64,000 nucleotides of DNA from assembly GCA_022578605.1 (NCBI GenBank), contig MU394165.1, positions 1 to 64,000 of the forward strand, read 5' to 3'. Position 1 is the first letter of the stretch. Every line of letters starts with the position of its first letter. This document shows positions 12,101 through 22,795 of this stretch, in pieces. The notes below the pieces were generated by a model. That model was given only the letters and a program-made list of their open reading frames with translations, ran no database searches and was not told where the DNA came from. The DNA is from Camillea tinctor. Taxonomy: Eukaryota > Ascomycota > Sordariomycetes > Xylariales > Xylariaceae. The position numbers and the translations under genes were made by a program.

Positions 12101-13936
12101 GATGCCATCTCGCCAAAGACACGAGATAATCGCGCTTTATCGCCGACCCCAACTCAGCCATCTTCACCTATAGATGGCCGTGTAGGATTTGACGAATCAC
12201 GGAGAGCTTCGTCAGTAACCAGAGGGCGCGGTTCACAGGATGATAACGATTCGGTATCAGACGCACCATATTCTTCCAGAAGAGCTATCAGACACCAATC
12301 AAGTGCGCTTTCCCTCTTGAACAGGAAAGATAGTGGAAGATCTATCGCAGAGACAGGCACAACTGAAGCAAATGCATTCGGCCGGGTTGAAGGTCCGTTT
12401 GCACAGAACCCGCCTCCGCAGATATCGATTCCTGGGGTTGTAGGGGAAGATAGCAGAGAACACAGATCACGTGTGGCACATACTTATGAGGGCAATGATC
12501 CCAATATCCTGAAGATGCTTGGAAATATGTATGTCGACAATTATCCACACGATATAGTCGAATTCGGTCCCCTGGTTTCACCTGTGACGAGGAGAAAAGC
12601 CAGCAAGATAGCAGGACAGCTGGGCGATGAGGCATGGAGACCTAGCGGCAGACTAGTTGCAACTTTCTCGGAGCATACTGGTGCTATAAATCGCGTTGTC
12701 ACGTCACCGGATCATCAGTTTTTCATTACTGGTGGCGATGATGGTTGTGTCAAGGTATGGGATTCGTCACGGCTTGAGCGCAATGTCACTCACCGCGCAC
12801 GCCAAACCCATAGGCATGCTCCAGGTGCAAAAGTGGTGGCACTATGTTTTATCGAAAACACTCACACCTTCATCAGCTGTGCAACTGATGGAAGGGTTCA
12901 TGTTGTTAAAGTTGACACGACAATTTCGAGCGGCTCGACCAAATATATCCGGCTCCGTCTACTTCGCGAGTACCAGCTCCCAGTTGGCGAGTATGCAGTC
13001 TGGTGCGAACATTTCAAACAGGAGCTGAATTCGGTCCTCATCCTAGCGACGAACCGCTCACGCGTCCTGGCCATGGATCTCCGTACGATGACGCTCATGT
13101 ACGTGCTAGAGAATCCGGTTCATCATGGCACCCCGACATGCTTCTGCGTCGACCGCAAACGCAATTGGTTGCTCCTCGGTACGTCACATGGCGTCCTCAG
13201 TCTTTGGGACCTGCGTTTCAAGATGCGCCTCAAAAGCTGGGGCTTACCCGGAAAATCCGCCATCTATCGCCTAAGTCTCCACCCCGCTAAGGGCCGTGGC
13301 AAGTGGGTCTGCGTGGCCGGCGGAACGGGACTGGGTGAGGTCACGGTCTGGGACTTGGAAAAAACACAGTGTAGGGAGATATACCGCGCAGGCGGCTCTC
13401 GGGAGGGACCTAAAGAGTACAAAGCCTGGGACGTGGACGAGGACCGGCCCGAGGGCATGCTTGGGCACTTCGCGACAAACATCGAACCAGCGGCGAGCAG
13501 CGGCAGCTCGGACCGTGGTGTACGGGCCATGGTGGTCGGTTCGGGCGCCATGGAAGACCAGCGTGATGTGCGGTACGGGTACATTCTGACAGGGGGCTCG
13601 GACAAGAAACTGCGGTTCTGGGACCTTCTGCGCATTGAACACTCGTGCGTCTTTAGCGGCCTGCGGAGCGACGAGGCCCGGCCCGTCTTTGCCACGGCCA
13701 TCACGCCGAACCAGCCCGGGATGAGCCTCAACGTAGAGAGGTTACCCAAGGGGCCGGAGCAGAAGAACGGCGGTAGTGGGCGTGAGAAACCTCCCCGGCA
13801 CACGGTAATCTCAGCGGAGCAGGCCCAACTGCTTAGGAGCCACCTAGACTCTGTCCTTGACGTCGCCGTGCTCGAGCTCCCATATACCATGACTGTCAGC
13901 GTCGACCGGTCCGGCGTCATCTTCGTGTTCCAGTAG
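9168..13936 (+). CDS. VPS15: Vps15-type protein kinase scaffold of the class III PI 3-kinase complex
   Basis: Two exons (9168-9381 and 9465-13936) give 1561 residues. The intron has a GTATGG donor, a CTGCTAAC branch point and a GAAG acceptor, and it restores the frame into EEKHKLKDVPNALGFER. The N-terminus MGNSYS is a classical N-myristoylation signal. The divergent kinase domain has HGDIKTEN (near residue 143) and DFT in place of DFG, then a CYIAPERF segment, as is normal for Vps15. HEAT-like repeats fill about residues 400-780. A Ser/Arg-rich linker (about 860-1000) follows, then a WD40 propeller from about 1130 to the C-terminus (GGDDGCVKVWD, GTSHGVLSLWDLRFK, TGGSDKKLRFWD). Vps15 anchors and activates Vps34 on endosomal and autophagic membranes. 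The length and domain order match the family. Confidence 0.95.
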
Positions 13937-15011
13937 GAAAGGTACGAATATTGGACGGAAGTAAGGCCCACGCATGAGGAGTTGGAAGGTCGTCGTAGAA
14001 CAGAAGACTACGAGGAAGCGGACGAGACGGGATAGGACTGCATCGAGGAACGGCAGGAAGGGGGTTTGTGGGAGGCGTCTTTGGTGCTTCGGATTATTAT
14101 CGAGTTCACCAATTTGATTTGAGGGGATGACATGGTTTGACAACTTTTACTTTACTTTCTTATCATCACGCAGGTTCAGGATGGGAGCATTTACGGAGGC
14201 GATAGGACAGGTAGTACTTTGCACGGCCGGTCATCGTCATTGTTTTGTTATACGACGATGACGAACAGGGCTGCAATCGGCACAAATTTAGAGGGTATCA
14301 TACGAGTACATGATATTATTAACCAGTAGGCTGCAATGGGTTATCCTCGTGCCTTACATGAGCTGGTTGGTATATATTGTAAAGCAGAAAAGGAAAAGGT
14401 AGCGGGAGTACGCTTATCCCCTATTCTCTCTTGTCCAGAGTAGCCCCTATTTATATCCCGAGTGTGTGAGGCAAGCTTTCTTGTTAGGGTACTAGATCTT
14501 AGAGAATCCCGTTTTATACGGAATCCCTCCAGAGCGGTTCTGCCACTCTGAAAAGAGAAATTTCCTAACAATTGTCCCAGATATGAGAAAGGATGGCACA
14601 TCGGGGTACTTCCCTTCCACCGAAATGTTTGTGTTCCTCTAGAATATGAGTGTGTGGGGGGTTGATCAGGCGTACCCCATAGAATTATATCATGCGCTGA
14701 TGCATATCACATGGCAAGTTCCTTGGATATGGAGAGATGTCACGGGTGATAAAACGATGCTATGTTCCTTCGTTCAGGGGTTCAGGGGTTCAGGGGGAGA
14801 CACTTTGAAAGCCACACGTATCCCCTGAAGCTGTAGTAGATACGTACCATAGGCATGTGCAACTTATATATATTAAAGTTTAGCGCGGGACATAACCTGT
14901 AGATAAGCCACTAGGTTAGCTAAATATCTGATAACCTCCAACTTACCCCTCCATCTACAACAAAAAGACGTCATTCCGTATTTTCTTCGCCTTTAACTTC
15001 CAGCTACAACA
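13937..15011. other. Spacer between VPS15 and the exopolyphosphatase gene
   Basis: No coding potential is evident. It includes a short direct repeat GGGGTTCAGGGGTTCAGGGG near 14775-14795. The last 60 bp are C/T/A rich and precede the next start codon. Confidence 0.5.
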
Positions 15012-16377
15012 ATGCCACCACCAAGACAGACCATCCGCGCGTTCCTGGCAAAGGCCCGGTCTGCGTTGACTGCACCGCCTTCGCAGAGACCAGCACCCTT
15101 GACTTTTGTCGTAGGTAATGAGTCGGCCGGTACGTCTCAGCCTTTCATCTCATCCCATGTCATCTCACTCCCACCCCTTGTAATCCAGCGCGACGGCCTC
15201 ATGAGTATCTAGTAATGGCGTCGCAAGAACAGACCTCGACTCGCTGTGCTCCGCGCTGCTCCTAGCCTACTTCCGTACACATCACCACAGCAATAGCAAC
15301 AACGGTATATTGCACATCCCCCTCTGCCACCTCCCACGCGCCGACCTCGCCTTGCGTCCTGAGTTCCACGCCGTGCTCGCAGACGCCGGTGCAGGCCCCG
15401 ACGACGTTCTCACTCTCGATGAGCTGCCTTCGTCACCGCATCTGCGGCCCGAGGACACGCGCTGGCTGCTTGTGGACCACAACGTGCTGACAGGATCGCT
15501 GGGCGCGCTGTACGGCGATAGGGCTATCGGGTGCATAGACCACCACCCGGATGAGGGCGGCAACGTGCTGCGCGTTGACGATATTAGTGAACCTCTGCGC
15601 ATAATAGAGAAGACGGGCAGCTGCACGAGTCTCGTGCTCGAGCACTGCAAGGATATCTGGGATGCGCTGTCCGCCGAGGAGGTGAGAGGAAAAGAAGGGA
15701 CGGAGACTACAAGCATCGACACACAGCTCGCGCGCCTAGCCCTAGGTCCCATACTCATCGACACGAACAACCTCGGCGACGAGCACAAGACCACTGAGCA
15801 CGACGTGCACGCCGTCGGGATCGCCGAGTCCAAGATCCGCGGCGCCGGGGACGTCTCGTACGACCGGGCCGCCTTCTTCGCCCGCGTGGCCGCCCTCAAG
15901 GAGGACATCTCGCGCATGTCGTTCCGCGACATCTTCCGCAAAGACTACAAAGAGTGGACCGACGAGCGCACCGGCCTGAAGCTGGGCACGGCTGCCGTGC
16001 CGCGGTCCTTCGCCTACGTCGTCGGGCAGAAAGCGCCCGTCGCCGGCGAGGGCGACTTCGTCGAGGAGCTCGGCAGGTGGGGCGAGGAGAAGGGCCTCGA
16101 TATCAATGCCGTCCTCGACGGGTTCGTGGACGAGGACGGCGTGTTTCATAGGGAGGTGCTGGTTTGGGCGCGGGGCAGCGAAAAGGCCGTGCGGGCGGCG
16201 AAGGCATTTGCTGAGGTTAACGCGGAGAAGTTGCAGCTCCGGACGTGGGGGGACGGGAAGCTCGACCTGGATGATGAGACGGAGGGGTGGAGGAGGTGCT
16301 GGGATCAGGGGAGGTTGGAGCATAGTCGCAAGCAGATCGCGCCTATGCTGAGAGATGCGATGGCGGGATCGGATTAA
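15012..16377 (+). CDS. PPX1: Exopolyphosphatase, DHH/DHHA2 family (Ppx1/PRUNE-like)
   Basis: Exons 15012-15129 and 15233-16377 encode 420 residues. The splice joins GNESA to DLDSLCSALLLAY, restoring the first metal-binding motif of the DHH superfamily. Further motifs are LLVDHN (near residue 120), the DHHPDEGG signature (near 141), the EKTGSCTSLV segment and GPILIDTNNLGDEHK (near 215) with its metal-binding Asp. The C-terminal DHHA2 domain runs from about 240 to the end. The family removes terminal phosphates from inorganic polyphosphate with a divalent metal. Length is close to yeast Ppx1. No targeting signal stands out beyond a short basic N-terminus, so a cytosolic or mitochondrial site is open. 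GC content is visibly higher than in the flanking spacers. Confidence 0.92.
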
Positions 16378-16738
16378 AGGGGAATAGGGGCTCGCCCATG
16401 AGCTAGCTATATGGCCAATAGACACCGGAAGCCATCTTCGCATCATAGCCAGGATATGTATTTGACAGATATATACACACACATAGAGTCAGGAAATAAA
16501 CGTAAAAGAAGAATTGAAAGGTTCAAAAATGTTATCGTTTCCATTACCGTCATCATAACTAAAACTTCGCTCGCGCAACTACCTATACTTTATATATGTA
16601 CCAACTTCAAAAATATACCACCCGCCGGGCTACTAACTGGTTGACCTATCCCACTCTCCTTTCCTTCCTTTTCCTCCTCCCTTTCCCGCATACTCTAGGC
16701 CACACCCATACTACCACTTGATAAGTAGTCTAGGTAGT
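16378..16738. other. Convergent 3' flank between PPX1 and the S1/P1 nuclease
   Basis: 360 bp of AT-rich sequence shared by the 3' ends of two convergent genes. No gene is visible. It presumably holds both polyadenylation regions. Confidence 0.5.
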
Positions 16739-17957
16739 TTAGGTAGACGAAGCAGCAGCAACGATAGCGTCGAGCCACTTGGCGAGCCGGTAGCCCTGCT
16801 TGGCGATCTGCAGGCGCACCACCGGCTGCGCGGCGTCGGTGTAGTCGCCGCTCAGGTCCTCACCCTCGACGGCGCTGACGCCGTCGACCAGCACGGTGTC
16901 GCAGACGCGCGCGTTGCTCTCGGTCGCCCACTGCAGCGCCGTCGCCTGCCGCGTCGCTGGCGTCGCCACGCTGAGGCCCGTGGCCCAGCCGGTCATCTGG
17001 GATTTGTACTCGCCGGTTTTGATGGCTGGCCGAGAAGAAGAGTGAGAAAAAGAAATACTCGGACAAATAAGAGTTCGGCGGAGGTTATGGCGAGGAGATG
17101 GGAAAAGGGGGGGTTGGAAAGGGGAAAAGAGGAATAGGGGGTGTACGTACCGGTGGTGAGAGTCGTGGCCCATGACTTGGCCGACGAGAGCGAAGACCCG
17201 CCCGAGACGGACTCGGGGATCTCACTGTCCCAGATGTGGTGCAGGTTCGTGTCGTCGCCGTCGTAGGTCACGTCGATGTCGTTGCCGCCTACTTCTAGGG
17301 CCTCGCAGTGGAGAGGCTGGCCAATGTCACCGACGAACTGTTGAATTTTCCATACCCCCCCATCAGGTTTGGTTAGTTTCATTGCTTTTTTTCTAAGAGC
17401 GGATAGAGTAGGGAGTCATCTCCCTGGGTTTGTGGCTCGGCTTACGTGGATGACCATCTATATATGTCCCCCTCTCATGTTAGCATTCAGCTTTCTCTTA
17501 TAGATTATAGGTATGGATGTATTATCAAGTGAATAATATATTTTATTCTCACCTTAGCAGCGATCTGGCGATTCGCATCGCTAGCCCCACCATCGAGCAG
17601 GATCGAGGTGTAGTTAGCCAGGGCGTTCACGATGCAAGCCCCGTCGGCGCAGTCACGGTCGAGGTCGACGCCGCAGCTCGAGGGCGGGCTGTCGTTGGCG
17701 TCGATGTAGTGGTACGGCGCCGAGAACTTGCCCGCCGTTGTGTAGCGGTAGCTGTCGGCCCACGCTGCCACGCTGGCCAGGTAGTCGGCCGACGTGTCGT
17801 CCAGCAGGTCCTGGAAGTACGCTTTGGTGTCCGCCGCGACAAAGTTGCTCGCGATGTAGGCCACCGTCTCGTGGCCCATAGCGCCCCAGGCGAGGGCGCC
17901 TGGCAGCGTGGCTGCGGCCACGGAAAGCAGAGTGAGAGTCGCGGAACGTGTCATCAT
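16739..17957 (-). CDS. Secreted S1/P1-type zinc nuclease, four exons including a 12-nt microexon
   Basis: Exons on the minus strand are 17957-17553, 17457-17446 (12 nt), 17337-17151 and 17025-16739, giving 296 residues. Residues 1-23 are a signal peptide, so mature Trp is residue 24. All nine zinc ligands known from nuclease P1 occur at the P1 number plus 23: Trp24, His29, Asp68, His83, His139, Asp143, His149, His172 and Asp176. His139 is encoded by the microexon (MVIH); without it the ligand is lost and the spacing fails. The fourth exon is joined so that TTAIKTGEYKSQ is continuous. The family cuts single-stranded DNA and RNA and removes 3'-phosphates, secreted at acid pH. It is convergent with PPX1. 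The microexon has a TATATAG acceptor, a GCTAAC branch point and a GTAAGC donor. Confidence 0.93.
17446..17457 (-). other. 12-nt microexon of the S1/P1 nuclease gene
   Basis: The minus-strand sequence is ATGGTCATCCAC, flanked by ...ACATATATAG and GTAAGCC, in phase 0 on both sides. It encodes Met-Val-Ile-His. The histidine is the equivalent of P1 His116. Confidence 0.9.
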
Positions 17958-19628
17958 GGTGGAACTGATCTCGAGTAAGTAGGTAGGATGAGATTATTAC
18001 CCCTGTGTTGTAAAACTTGGAGAAGCTACCTGAGGTCAACCTAAGGCTTGATAGGCTGGGCTGGGCAGACGTAGTAGAGGGGATGAGAAAACAAGGCCGC
18101 CAAGAGGTGGGATGCGAAGATAAATATATCTATTCATCTATATATATATATATATGAGTAACAAGATCTAGGTAGCGTCGACGGCTGGGGTTGATGGCAG
18201 GGTTGTTATCTGTTGCACCCGTCCCTGAACGTTTCTCTTTCTTGGCCATACATCATCCCCATCATTCACCATCATCAGCTACCGTAGATCATGGTCTTGG
18301 GGATCGATTGTCTTAGATACCCTGTCTATTGGTTACTACGGTAAGGTCCGGGGGAGGAGGGGAGGACAAGGGGGGGGTTGGCCGCGGTTGTAATAGTGCG
18401 AATATAGTAAATATGGCAAAGTCTTCATCTAATCTCTCCTCCCAATCTTGGAAGCTCTTCTCCAAGTTTTTCAACACGGTTATAATCTCTTAACTTGGGA
18501 TAGCTAACTATATTGACCTACACTGCCTCTTTACCTAATATGCACTAGGTTACATGGTACCGCCTATAACTCCGTACATGGATACCTTATCTTACTGCTG
18601 AGCCAATCAAATCAGGCACGTTGCCCCAAAACAGCTTGTCAGGTACATACGCGGTAGTCTAATTCTAGGATACCAATTGGCTCCTAGATGTTAGCCCACA
18701 CCTGCGTCCGATCCGCATCCGGGCTAAGCTTACCTGCCTTGATAGGATATAGGGCGATAGATTTTAGGTTAATCGATTCCCCGCGGTGCATACCTGCCTT
18801 TTCTTTCTTCCAGAATATTGGCTAGCTAGATAATAAGTGACGTCTTACCCTAAAAGCCGTACTGTTTCGCGTAACTCGATAGGTGTGTTCTTTCACATGC
18901 GCATCTCAGGGGGGAAGCGGCCAATAGGGGTTGCAAAGCTTGTGCTCAGGAGGCCACTTATAAGCCAACTTATATGTTTCTCCCAGCCCAATCCACCAGG
19001 TCATTCTTGCATGTGCTGCGTTGTGCAATGCATATTCCGTCATGCTTTATTTGTGCCATCATGCGCCTACGCCTATATCTACTCTTCTCCAAATAGTTTT
19101 CGCCTTTTCTCTCTCTCTCTCTTTTTGTTACCAGATAGGAAGTATTGTTTTATTACCCTAACCTTGTCAAATTGAGACTCTCCACCCTCCAGACTAGGTT
19201 TGCGCCTATCAGACATATAGACACCTCCCTATATGAAGCGGTCTCTAGTTATCATCGGCGGTTTACTACTAGAATAGGAAGGTCAAGAAGCCAGCCTGCG
19301 TTACTACGCGGACGAAACCTAGAGATGTTTTCAAAACCTAAGAGCCATGACCTTTATATGCTAGCCTACCCATCATTTATTTACCTATCCTAAGTATCTA
19401 GTCAGAGTATGTTCTATGCCTATCGCTTTTGGCAATAATTACATATCTTACACGTAGCTAAGATTTCGCCGAACTAACCCGCCATTAGAACGGCAAACGG
19501 GAGAGTAAGCTCGACTATCCAAAGCTAATATCCCTTTTCTTGTAGAATACCGACTTTTACATATGTGAAAAACAAATTTTTTAACCTTAGACAACTGAAC
19601 ATACAGAAGAGTGCGCTTCTATAAATTC
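17958..19628. other. Spacer between S1/P1 nuclease promoter and ATP25 3' end
   Basis: Near 18137-18155 is a (TA)n run that could act as the TATA region of the minus-strand nuclease gene. The rest is AT-rich with no convincing ORF. The 112-codon ORF at 18837-19175 shows no domain and ends in TCTCTC-type repeats. Confidence 0.45.
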
Positions 19629-21779
19629 TTAGCGAAACATCCTGATGACCTTGACCAACTTAACAAATTCACGCTTCGCAAGTCTCTGGCCAAGTCCTCG
19701 CACATCCACTGGCAGAGTCCTCACAAGCTCTTGCGCGCGAGGGTCTGCTATATCGACACATTCCAGCAAGCAACTTAACACCTTCCCAGTAGGCTGGACC
19801 ATCGGGTTCTCATGTAACATCTCGTAAAAACAACGCCTCAGTGCCATAGCGCAAATTGCTGCCGAACCTGTCGACGCGGCGAGTCGGTACACATGCGCAT
19901 ACATCGCTGCTGATCGCGGTTGCAAGAATCTCGGAGGCATCTGCCAAACATTCCAAAGGCTCTTCCAATCACGTCGCCGCGCATATACATTCATGAGCCT
20001 CATGAGAGAATCATCATCCATACATGGGAGTCTGGCTTGTTTTATGAGACTCTCTACCTTCCTAATAAGCTCCGTAGCAGCCTTCCCGGCTATCATGTCT
20101 AACATGTCCGTGGATGAGGACGAATCGTCTATTGCTTCAATGAGGGTAACTATGATATCGTTGGCTATAATAGCCTGATTACGCTGGTACATCGTCTCTA
20201 AAAGCTCAATGGCAAGCTTCGACCGTTCACCCAAATCGGTTCCACCCGAGGAGTAGATGCAGGATAGGAGTTGAAGGTATTGCTCCCGCGTGGGCTGAAT
20301 GCCATAGAGGCGCATCTCCTTCACCAACAGGTCTATATTGTCGAGAGGCACCGCAGGAACCTTTAAAAAAGGCCTTGAAGGGGAAGGAGGCTCTATAAGG
20401 GTGCTGTTGAGCAACTCTTGTGCCTTTTTTCGGATGAACAGGCGAAATTCCCACGTCTGGTGTGGTGGTAGGTTTTTCGTTGCGAGCGCTAAAATTCGTA
20501 AAAAGGGCGTTGTGCCCAATCCGATGTTCGGTATGCCTAAAATTGCTTGTGCCTCGAGGGGAGTGAGTTGGTCTAGATGTGCTCGCAGATACTCTAGAAG
20601 TCGTAGTTTCTGGTAACCGTCGTATAATAACGTCTGCCCGAGAGCCTTGGTTGAAGAAGGTGTGAATAATGGATCTATTGGCGATGGTGTGTCAAGCACA
20701 GATGCTCTCTGGGTCGAATAGTGCCGTGCTTGGCGCTGTGATGATATTTTCGAAGAACTACCATTCTGACTTATTTGAGAGCGGGACAGGTCGGCTTTGT
20801 CTGAGGGATGTAGATCCTCGAGACTTTCTGCTATCACCTTAGGTCCTGCCTTCATTGCCCGCCTCTTGGTCCGTTCCAAAGCTTGCTCCCATAGCATCTC
20901 CAGGCCCATCTCGGTTCTGCGCGATTCAGTCATGATTTGAAGCACAACCGTGAAGCCATTCTTGGATGCGCCAAAGCCTGCAACACGTCCATCGTCCGAA
21001 ACAACGGCCGACTCGACACCAGCACGACCGATAGTACCAAGATTGACACAGATCCAGCCAGTTTTAATTCCATCATCTGCAACATCATCGTCTATGGTAC
21101 CTAGGAGTCTGGCGCGCTTGGCTTTGCGACGTAACTTTTTTTTGCGTTCATTCGGACCAAGCAGCCCATCAGCATCAGCAGACACATGATGCTTCGCCCG
21201 CAACCATCGTAGTAGGCGACCTGCCGAGACGTTGAGGTGCCGCTCGCTTCTTGCGGTACCGAACAGCATAAAGAGATTTGGACCGAGCGCAGGGGGGGGT
21301 TCCAGCTGTCGCAAGTCTAGAAGAGACAACTCACCAAGGCCCATCTCGTCGGAAGCATATCTGAGGAGGGCTTCGATCAGGGGTGGCGCGTCAGAAGGAA
21401 CCTCTGGCAATGGAGGTGGCTCTACCGAGGCTACATGCCTAGGGGGTTCTACTTGAAGATACCAAGGTATATCGCCAGGCCGAGGATCCTCGGGGGCGAC
21501 ACCAGGGTGTTCGTCATGATCTTTTTCATGATCTTGTTCATGATCTTGTTCAAATCTCGCTTCGGCTGCACCTATACTACTACCACTACTCTCACTGGGT
21601 AGCGAGGAGAGATGTCGAACTGATGATGATATCCGATCGACCGGTATACGAATCTGAGATGGTCGAATCGGACCAGTGCGCACGCTGGGTAGACAGCGGA
21701 CAGGGCTGGTGAAAACATTGAGGATAGCCAGGCGACAGTGGGAGCAGCCCGCTGTCACCAGTGCCTGTCTAGCCACCAT
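19629..21779 (-). CDS. ATP25: Mitochondrial ATPase expression protein Atp25
   Basis: Intronless, 716 residues from the first ATG (21779); the open frame upstream to 21812 has only a TTG, so it is not used. The N-terminus (MVARQALVTAGC..., rich in Arg and Ser, few acids) looks like a mitochondrial presequence. After an acidic stretch with an EQDH/EKDH repeat comes a RsfS-like domain. It includes IPWYLQVE, LIEALLRYASDEMGLGELS..LDLR, LFMLFGTARSERHLNVSAGR and KTGWICVNLGTIG. The C-terminal half is helical and PPR-like and matches the M-type Atp25 domain that stabilises OLI1/ATP9 mRNA in yeast. The family protein is cleaved in mitochondria; its N-terminal part supports the mitoribosome and its C-terminal part the Atp9 mRNA. 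It is divergent from RPO41. Confidence 0.88.
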   Translation of the reverse strand: MVARQALVTAGCSHCRLAILNVFTSPVRCLPSVRTGPIRPSQIRIPVDRISSSVRHLSSLPSESSGSSIGAAEARFEQDHEQDHEKDHDEHPGVAPEDPRPGDIPWYLQVEPPRHVASVEPPPLPEVPSDAPPLIEALLRYASDEMGLGELSLLDLRQLEPPPALGPNLFMLFGTARSERHLNVSAGRLLRWLRAKHHVSADADGLLGPNERKKKLRRKAKRARLLGTIDDDVADDGIKTGWICVNLGTIGRAGVESAVVSDDGRVAGFGASKNGFTVVLQIMTESRRTEMGLEMLWEQALERTKRRAMKAGPKVIAESLEDLHPSDKADLSRSQISQNGSSSKISSQRQARHYSTQRASVLDTPSPIDPLFTPSSTKALGQTLLYDGYQKLRLLEYLRAHLDQLTPLEAQAILGIPNIGLGTTPFLRILALATKNLPPHQTWEFRLFIRKKAQELLNSTLIEPPSPSRPFLKVPAVPLDNIDLLVKEMRLYGIQPTREQYLQLLSCIYSSGGTDLGERSKLAIELLETMYQRNQAIIANDIIVTLIEAIDDSSSSTDMLDMIAGKAATELIRKVESLIKQARLPCMDDDSLMRLMNVYARRRDWKSLWNVWQMPPRFLQPRSAAMYAHVYRLAASTGSAAICAMALRRCFYEMLHENPMVQPTGKVLSCLLECVDIADPRAQELVRTLPVDVRGLGQRLAKREFVKLVKVIRMFR

Positions 21780-22439
21780 TGTAGGTAGCAGTTCGGGCTG
21801 GAAGGGATTCAAGGAAGGAAAGGAATTAACGAAGTCACCAAGTTAACCCCGACTAAAACGAAAGACAAAGATATTCAGATTAGACGATAAGGCATGGTGG
21901 ATGTGGGGACATTAATATAGTTGTAGGTAGCTGTGGGCTAGGCTATGTATGTACTTACCCGCATGCACTTTACCTGTTCTACATGTATGTAAGTACGTAA
22001 GGTACCTAAAGGTTTGGTAAGACGGTAAAATAACTGGGGTATCGCAGAGGGGTGAGGGGTCGGGGGATTTCACGGTTAAGTATATATATTCCATTACGCA
22101 TATACTTACTAACCTTATAGTGTACCTAGGTACCTAGGTAATTATTATGGGACCTTTTCTACTATTAGGTTAGTACTTTTAAATACATACATACATACCC
22201 TATATAGTCGTGCATAGATTAGCGTTGGTGAGCTTGGAGACGAATATGAGGAGGGGAAGGAGAAGGAGGAAGAAATTAGGAAAAAAAAAACTTCGATAAG
22301 AAATTTTTAGCGTAATCGATAAGAATGGTGGGGGAATAAACATACTTCATAGCTACACATACCTTACAAAACTTATCGAGAGAGCCAATGAGATAAGTCC
22401 TTACTTAGACCTGGATCTCTCTAAAAAAATTTGGAACTT

Positions 22440-22472
<33 letters not shown>

Positions 22473-22795
22473 GCCATCGAAACCCTTCACAAGGTTCTAG
22501 CTCGACAAAATAATAATCTTCTATAACCAATGTCGAGATTTCTACTCTCAGGTTGGTCTTTGTCTCTTTCTAATTGCTGTATTTATTTAATTTTTCCCTT
22601 TTATCCTATCCTAAACTAACCACCTCCTTATTTGTCTAGTTAGTTGATTTATGATATAAATCCAACTTCAAGCTGGGCAGCTTCCAAGTCTGCTGAGACT
22701 GGCTCCGGCATCCTCAATATCCTCGATATCCCCCCTCCCTCCTCCTTCTCCTCCTCTCTTATACCTGGCGTCGTTGTTGCGCCTTAGTCCTCACT
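21780..22795. promoter_or_regulatory. Shared divergent promoter region of ATP25 and RPO41
   Basis: About 1 kb separates the two start codons. It contains a palindromic TACCTAGGTACCTAGGTA run near 22123-22139 and a T tract of about 26 nt at 22447-22472. A pyrimidine-rich leader with several CTCCTC blocks lies immediately before the RPO41 ATG. I saw no ORF with coding character. Use as a common regulatory region is inference from geometry. Confidence 0.5.
22447..22472. repeat. Poly-T tract upstream of RPO41
   Basis: An uninterrupted T run of about 26 nt in the divergent promoter. Such tracts commonly exclude nucleosomes in fungal promoters; that role here is inference. Confidence 0.7.

Noticed and set aside
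13264..13971. 235-codon minus-strand ORF opposite VPS15 WD repeats
   Set aside because: It lies antisense to a conserved WD40 region in GC-richer DNA; composition is Arg/Ser/Pro rich as is usual for reverse-frame shadows.
15742..16482. 246-codon minus-strand ORF opposite PPX1
   Set aside because: It is antisense to a high-GC coding exon with clear DHH motifs; no independent features.
21780..21812. Eleven-codon upstream extension of ATP25
   Set aside because: The extension begins with TTG, not ATG. The first ATG at 21779 has A at -3 and starts a good presequence.
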